A DNA stretch of 64,000 nt, from positions 1,769,910 to 1,833,909 of the forward strand of contig NZ_CM001557.1 in NCBI RefSeq assembly GCF_000273375.1, written 5' to 3'. Source of the stretch: Bartonella birtlesii IBS 325 (GTDB lineage: Bacteria > Pseudomonadota > Alphaproteobacteria > Rhizobiales > Rhizobiaceae). Below the pieces are notes generated by a model that had not been told where the DNA came from, ran no database searches, and saw only the letters and a list, made by a program, of their open reading frames with translations. Positions within the stretch are counted from its first letter, which is position 1; each line of letters starts with the position of its first letter. A program made the position numbers and the translations under genes. Positions 59,313 through 64,000 of the stretch are shown here, piece by piece.

Positions 59313-61472
59313 TCATTTTCTTTTCTCCATTTGCAGATATCTTTTTAACACCAACCACGCGGCATATTCTTGTAAGACCACCCCTAAAAGCGGTCGCGTA
59401 TAGGGAAAAGAAACACGCTCATCACCATAGCCTTTCACTTGTATAGTCATTGTAGCATGTCCAAGACTTTCTTTCTGGTTTTCTAATATTTCCAAAGAAG
59501 GTGATAAACTAACCTTAACTTCAAGCTGTGCAACATTTTTTGCACTTTTTTCTGTTGGCTGAAAATATTTTAAAAGCAACGGGTCATCTACCAACCAATA
59601 AACCTCAAAATGCATCGCTAACTGTTCACGAGCAGTGGTTATTTCTGAGCCAACCAAATATGGGTGAAAATGATTTTCAAATTCTTCAATCAAATGCTCT
59701 GCCAAAGGCGCTGATGATTGTCCAATTAATTGCACAAGAACATAAGGGCTTTTCCATAAAAAATGCCGTTCAAATGGCTCATTTTCAAAATGACAATCCA
59801 CCCAATGCGCAATGGTACTTTCATCAATTCCAATCAAAGTCCATGCATATTGCGCACGCGATACAGAAGAATATTTTTTCTCACTCTGTTCTAAATAATC
59901 TTCTAAAAGCGTAAGGGCTTGGGTAGGTGGACCGGGCAAAACAACAAGGAAGCTTCCATCACAGGAAAGGTAAAAACCAGGCGCTGTACCAGTAGGATTA
60001 TCAAGCACTTTTGCCATCTCCGGAAACAATGCTTGACGCGCATTATTGCTATCTGGCACAATCCCTAACCGCCTCAATTGACTTTTGATTGTTTGCCAAA
60101 CATCTTCATGATGAATCAAAGGCTGCCTTACAGCTTTAGCAATCGCATCACGTGTTTTATCGTCAGATGTTGGTCCTAATCCTCCACTGATAATAATCAG
60201 ATCTTCTTGTCCAAGACAAGCAATCACAGTTTCACTAATTTGCTGCAATTGATCGGCGCAAACAAAATGACGTGTCACTTGGATATTTCTCTTTTCCAAG
60301 CTTTGACTCAAATCTTGCAAATTCGTATTCAAATATTGTCCTGAAAGGAGTTCATCACCCACAGTAATAATCGCTGCCCGATAAACAGAAATAGGATTCA
60401 CAAGAGAATGAACAACCGCTTGTGCCATTTGACGCGTAGTAGCTAAACCTCCCAAATCATAAGGTACAATTTTCCCAGCACGAATAACCTGATCAACACT
60501 CTCAGACAATTGCCGTGCTGCATCCTGAAAACCCAAATGGCCCAAAAGCAAAGCTGTGGTATAAAACATAGCCGAAGGATTTACTTTATTCTGTCCTGCA
60601 ATGCAGGGCAAGCTCCCATGAACAGGCGCAAAATAAGCAGTTTTGCTCCCCACATTTGCACTAGAGGCAAGCCCCTCGCCTCCCATCACCCCAACACCAA
60701 AGTCTGAGAGAATATCACCAAACATATTTTCAGCAGCAATTACACCAAAACGCTCTGGCTTTGTAGCAATCCACAAAGCAACCACATCAACATCATGAAT
60801 CTCTGCTTCTATTTCGGAATAATTTTGCGCAACTTTCTCAAAAATTTCTCGAGCAAATTGACCACTCTCTCGCATGATATTTGCCTTATCGGCAAAAGTC
60901 ACTCGCTTCAACCCGTGTGCCCGTGCATAAGAAAAAGCGTATTCAAACAACCGCTCTAAACCAAAGCGAGTCTGTAAATGCACCGTCCACACCGCTTCTT
61001 CAAGAGCATATTTCTCCAAATTTTTATGTTTTAACCATGTGGCAGCTTCAAAGGGAACACCATGAAAATTGAGTCCTGAAGAAAGACCTTCACTATTGTC
61101 TGTGATAACACAAAAATGAAAAGGCTTTCTGGAGCCAAAAATGTATCTGACCGGTCGTATACTCGCAAACAGATCCAACTTTTGGCGAAGCTGAAGTACA
61201 GGAGACACATAAGAAAATTTACTCTCCCTTAAATGTGGAGCAAACTCTTTTTCTTCATCCTCTACAGTTCCAAGCAAAAGTGCATTACACTCGGCAATTT
61301 TTTCCCAAGTTTTCTGAGGAATAGAATTACCTCCTTGCTTCCAACATTTCCAGCCAATATCACCATAGATTAATTCAATCGGCAATTTGAATTGCTCTAA
61401 GACCATCAATGCTGCATCACAAACCTCTGGTCCTACTCCATCACCGGGTAATACAAGAACTTTCTTTTTCAT
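59313..61472 (-). CDS. fusion of isopropylmalate/isocitrate-type dehydrogenase with a CinA N-terminal (COG1058) domain
   Basis: 719 aa. Residues 1-355 are a beta-decarboxylating dehydrogenase: VLPGDGVGPEV, LRQKLDLFASIRP (R96 and R106), DKANIM (K196), D229, NMFGDILSD (D253, D257) and PVHGSLPCIAG. Compared with LeuB, the third substrate Arg is T124 (ITDNSEG instead of VRExTxG), the catalytic Tyr is S131 (GLSSG), and the NAD-selecting Asp is C290. Residues 364-535 are the MoaB/CinA fold: IITVGDELLSGQ, GGLGPTSDDKTRD and VVLPGPP. The last 180 residues are unassigned; the CinA C-terminal amidase (COG1546) is not seen. ATG 61472 overlaps the hydrolase stop as ATGA, so the two are coupled. Substrate unknown. 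Confidence 0.85.
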   Translation of the reverse strand: MKKKVLVLPGDGVGPEVCDAALMVLEQFKLPIELIYGDIGWKCWKQGGNSIPQKTWEKIAECNALLLGTVEDEEKEFAPHLRESKFSYVSPVLQLRQKLDLFASIRPVRYIFGSRKPFHFCVITDNSEGLSSGLNFHGVPFEAATWLKHKNLEKYALEEAVWTVHLQTRFGLERLFEYAFSYARAHGLKRVTFADKANIMRESGQFAREIFEKVAQNYSEIEAEIHDVDVVALWIATKPERFGVIAAENMFGDILSDFGVGVMGGEGLASSANVGSKTAYFAPVHGSLPCIAGQNKVNPSAMFYTTALLLGHLGFQDAARQLSESVDQVIRAGKIVPYDLGGLATTRQMAQAVVHSLVNPISVYRAAIITVGDELLSGQYLNTNLQDLSQSLEKRNIQVTRHFVCADQLQQISETVIACLGQEDLIIISGGLGPTSDDKTRDAIAKAVRQPLIHHEDVWQTIKSQLRRLGIVPDSNNARQALFPEMAKVLDNPTGTAPGFYLSCDGSFLVVLPGPPTQALTLLEDYLEQSEKKYSSVSRAQYAWTLIGIDESTIAHWVDCHFENEPFERHFLWKSPYVLVQLIGQSSAPLAEHLIEEFENHFHPYLVGSEITTAREQLAMHFEVYWLVDDPLLLKYFQPTEKSAKNVAQLEVKVSLSPSLEILENQKESLGHATMTIQVKGYGDERVSFPYTRPLLGVVLQEYAAWLVLKRYLQMEKRK

Positions 61473-62200
61473 AAACCATACATCCATTTATTAATAATTG
61501 CATTTGTCATAACAGGATTATCATCCCACAAACGTGTTCCAGCATTAGAGATGACTTTATATTCATGATTGATACAGTAGCTTCTTGTTTGATTATCCAT
61601 GGTTGCAAGTTGCGACTTTTCACCTATCAAAGCTAAAAACTTTCCGGTGTATTTGCTAATCTCATCTCGAGCATCCATTGCCAACAAAAACTTAAAGCCT
61701 CTTGTCATACGTTCAATTGCCAAACTTTTTTGTGCTTCAGAAATCTCCAACGAGGCTCTTCTTTTTATAATGCCACGAGGATGCATAAAAGCATTGAGTG
61801 TTTCTAACGCACCTGACAAATCTTTATTTTTCAAAAAATGAAGAATATATCCAAGTCGCCGTTGTAAAGGCTTATCTGGATAGCCCGGTGCATTCACAGC
61901 AAGCACTGCTTGTACATTGGCAAATCGCGCAGATAATATTTGTACTAACGTTCCAGCCATAGAAAATCCCACGAGTACTGAAGGTTTTTTTAAATATTTC
62001 TCAAGTTTCTCTGTAATGAAAGGCAAATCCTCTATAACAGAGTTATTGAAAAAAGCAGAATTATTAGGAAAAAGGGAGAGCGTATCAAGTAGAGTAATTT
62101 GGCATTTTTTTGCTAAACAAAGCTTTATAAATGGGAAACAAAAAGCGCCATGATCCCAAATAGGCATTACAGGAGAAAGAATGACAACACGAAAGCTCAT
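61469..62200 (-). CDS. alpha/beta-hydrolase-fold protein lacking the usual catalytic His
   Basis: 243 aa. Nucleophile elbow GFSMAG with S80 after the PSVLVGFS strand, a cap-like helical part (residues 110-170) and a C-terminal FLALIGEKSQLATMD strand where the acid would lie. The region that normally carries the catalytic His, pattern GHRLW, reads GTRLWDDNP (T222 in place of His). So it may be inactive, use another residue or have a binding role. Cytosolic. It is translationally coupled to the dehydrogenase-CinA fusion downstream and follows the Bcr/CflA exporter by 274 bases on the same strand. Confidence 0.75.
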   Translation of the reverse strand: MSFRVVILSPVMPIWDHGAFCFPFIKLCLAKKCQITLLDTLSLFPNNSAFFNNSVIEDLPFITEKLEKYLKKPSVLVGFSMAGTLVQILSARFANVQAVLAVNAPGYPDKPLQRRLGYILHFLKNKDLSGALETLNAFMHPRGIIKRRASLEISEAQKSLAIERMTRGFKFLLAMDARDEISKYTGKFLALIGEKSQLATMDNQTRSYCINHEYKVISNAGTRLWDDNPVMTNAIINKWMYGL

Positions 62201-62474
62201 TTATGTATTCCCCTATGCTTCCATCCCTTGTTGCAAACGACAAATTACAACATCAGATTCTCACTAACTATAACGAGTAAAATATAAATATATCAGAATT
62301 TTATCACACATAAGCGCCCCCCATAACAATCGCTTATAATAACCAATTATATAAAATTTAAGTATGCTCCATGTAACCAAGCTTTATTAAAACCCACCCT
62401 CAGATGAGGCCGCTTTCACTCAAGCAAAAGAACACCCAAATATTTACACATAATGTTCCCTTTTGCTACTTTAC

Positions 62475-63671
62475 TCAGTCCATTTCCGAACGCATATAAT
62501 CATGTGCTTTATGGATATAAATTACAAATCCCAGCAAACAGCACAAAGCCAATAGGGCTGCCATAGTCTGTGGGTTGTGTCCAGATATCATTCCAATAAC
62601 CGCAGCACTTAATGCAGCACTTCCTAATTGTAAAGCCCCCATCATACCAGAAGCTGCTCCGGCGGCTTGCGGATGCGAAGAAATAGCTAGTGCCGTCCCT
62701 AACGGCAATAAAAAACCATTACCAAAAGTAAGAACAGCAATAGCAATAAAGCTCGTCAAAAGAGGCCACGGACTTACATACATTTGCAGAGCAAATAACC
62801 CTCCCCCTACAACAAAAATAATATATCCGCGCCATACAGTTTTTTCCATAGGCTCTCGTTTGAAGAACCATCGCGCCATGAGATTTCCCAAAACATAGGG
62901 AAGTGAAACACCAATATAACTATAACCAACATACAGTGGTGGCAAACCCAAAGTCATAAGTAAAAAGGGTGACTCTACAATATAAGCAAAATATGCCGCA
63001 TAAGAAAAACACGGAATAAGTGCATAAAAAATAAACTGTTTATTTCTGAGAACTCCCAAACACGCTTTCATAAATCCCATAAAAGAAAAACGGTGACGTT
63101 TTTCAGAGGGTAATGTTTCAGTTAACACAAAATAACAGAGCAAAATGGTTAAAAATATAAAAAAGCTTAAAAAGATAAAAGTAGCTTTCCAATTAAAAGC
63201 TTGTAACAATAGCCCTCCAAGTAAAGGTGCAAGGGCTGGTGACATGCCGATAAAAGGAAAAACAATCAAGTAAAGTTTTCCTGCTGCTTTTTTATCCAAC
63301 AAATCATTAATAATAGCACGGCTTAAAACAATTCCCGCACAAGCTCCAAAACCTTGTAAGAAACGTAATACAAGAAAAGCATGAATATTGACTGTATAAA
63401 TTACGCTAAGCGTGGTCAATAACCATAAAAACAAACCAAAGAGAAGTGTTTTTTTACGCCCAAAATTATCACTCAATGGTCCATAAATGAGCTGCCCAAG
63501 TGCCAATGCAAACAGAAAAACAGCTATAGCACTCTGAATCCGGGACTCAGTTACATGGTAATATTGGCGCATTTCTCCAAGTGCTGGAAGAAAAATATCT
63601 GTAGAAATTAAACCTCCCGTTGATAAACATACGATAAGTATCAGGAATGGTAAACTATATTTATGTTGCAT
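62475..63671 (-). CDS. Bcr/CflA family MFS drug or metabolite exporter
   Basis: 398 aa with 12 predicted membrane segments. DHA1 marks: STDIFLPALGEM in TM1 (D25), motif A GPLSDNFGRKKTL (64-76), R103 in motif B (FLVLRFLQGFG), and motif C-like GMSPALAPLLGG. Proton-driven export of small molecules such as bicyclomycin, chloramphenicol or amino-acid-like compounds; the substrate is unknown. Same strand as the hydrolase and fusion genes, so it could export their product, but the 274-base gap makes co-transcription unsure. Confidence 0.9.
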   Translation of the reverse strand: MQHKYSLPFLILIVCLSTGGLISTDIFLPALGEMRQYYHVTESRIQSAIAVFLFALALGQLIYGPLSDNFGRKKTLLFGLFLWLLTTLSVIYTVNIHAFLVLRFLQGFGACAGIVLSRAIINDLLDKKAAGKLYLIVFPFIGMSPALAPLLGGLLLQAFNWKATFIFLSFFIFLTILLCYFVLTETLPSEKRHRFSFMGFMKACLGVLRNKQFIFYALIPCFSYAAYFAYIVESPFLLMTLGLPPLYVGYSYIGVSLPYVLGNLMARWFFKREPMEKTVWRGYIIFVVGGGLFALQMYVSPWPLLTSFIAIAVLTFGNGFLLPLGTALAISSHPQAAGAASGMMGALQLGSAALSAAVIGMISGHNPQTMAALLALCCLLGFVIYIHKAHDYMRSEMD

Positions 63672-64000
63672 AAAAAAATACTTTATAATTTATAAAAAAG
63701 AATATTAATTTATTTATCAAATATTTTATTATTATTTTTATAAATATAATTCTATTATAGATTTATTAACAAAAAATAATATAAATAATTTATTATAAAT
63801 TGCTGCTTTATTTTCTATAGATTATTTTTTATAACCAATAAGAAAGCCTCTCCATAAAAGAGCTTTAAAGAGCTAATATTCCATCATCGCATTTCAGTAT
63901 AATAATTCAGCATAATAATCAGCTTTTTTCTGTTATTTTTGTCCATCTTTGGCGCAAATTGGTCAATTTTGGAACATAATTGGATCAGGAAGCATTCATC
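63672..64000. other. AT-rich right edge, no gene seen
   Basis: Very AT-rich from 63672 to 63840. It must hold the promoter of the minus-strand exporter. A direct near-repeat of AATTGG-containing text occurs at the extreme end (about 63957-63985). Nothing else seen. Confidence 0.4.

Noticed and set aside
59313..61472. Calling the dehydrogenase half leuB
   Set aside because: Three expected catalytic or cofactor positions differ and it is fused to a CinA domain, so a leucine-pathway role is not supported.

Overview
The window looks like a chromosomal segment of a Bartonella species (Alphaproteobacteria, Hyphomicrobiales). The grounds are the low GC, the long decaying AT-rich gaps, the sciP/ctrA/chpT cell-cycle block, a Bartonella-style autotransporter passenger, an alphaproteobacterial porin of the Omp43 type and the rpmH-rnpA-yidC-yihA order without argB. 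This is inference from gene content; no search was run. I see no phage, insertion sequence or CRISPR array.

Layout. 1-6.1 kb: the end of a large membrane protein, a metallophosphoesterase, a CDF metal exporter, a strong candidate small RNA on the minus strand (about 3761-3893, with its own promoter and terminator), a TrmH-family methyltransferase and mnmA. 6.4-10.9 kb: the CtrA block, with sciP, a FliJ-like gene, ctrA with a TTAA-N7-TTAA box, chpT and eipA, followed by a coiled-coil membrane protein. 11-13.2 kb: an aminotransferase/oxidoreductase pair that best fits synthesis of the diamino sugar of lipid A. 13.3-17.8 kb: tRNA-Met and a large autotransporter passenger whose beta-barrel has decayed. 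17.8-33.5 kb: a five-gene peptide-type ABC transporter followed by three more solute-binding-protein genes. Two of these sit in a ~2.5 kb direct repeat that also carries dead copies of the 5' half of xseA; tag and the intact xseA lie inside this region. 33.7-43.8 kb: a DUF6460 protein, a TIGR02186/TauE pair, an orphan coiled-coil protein, the complete ETF to ubiquinone electron route (etfB, etfA, ETF-QO), a ProC-like reductase, yraN and rsmI. 44.7-52.4 kb: mrp, rpmH-rnpA-yidC-yihA, a GST, dapB and gpmA. 52.7-55.4 kb: tRNA-Leu and tRNA-Ser bracket a decayed MFS transporter. 55.7-63.7 kb: a porin, a cytosolic-looking amidase and a minus-strand group made of a Bcr/CflA exporter, an alpha/beta hydrolase-like protein and a fusion of an isopropylmalate/isocitrate-type dehydrogenase with a CinA-type domain.

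How the parts work together. SciP, CtrA and ChpT form the core of the cell-cycle phosphorelay and its brake, and EipA is an envelope protein tied to this circuit in relatives. EtfBA and ETF-QO pass electrons from flavin dehydrogenases to ubiquinone. The ABC cluster imports a peptide-like (or possibly haem) ligand, with binding-protein diversity created by tandem duplication. The most unusual item is the hydrolase/dehydrogenase-CinA pair: the genes are translationally coupled (ATGA) and both proteins have substitutions at expected catalytic positions. The next most unusual are the xseA-remnant repeat array and the unassigned small RNA.
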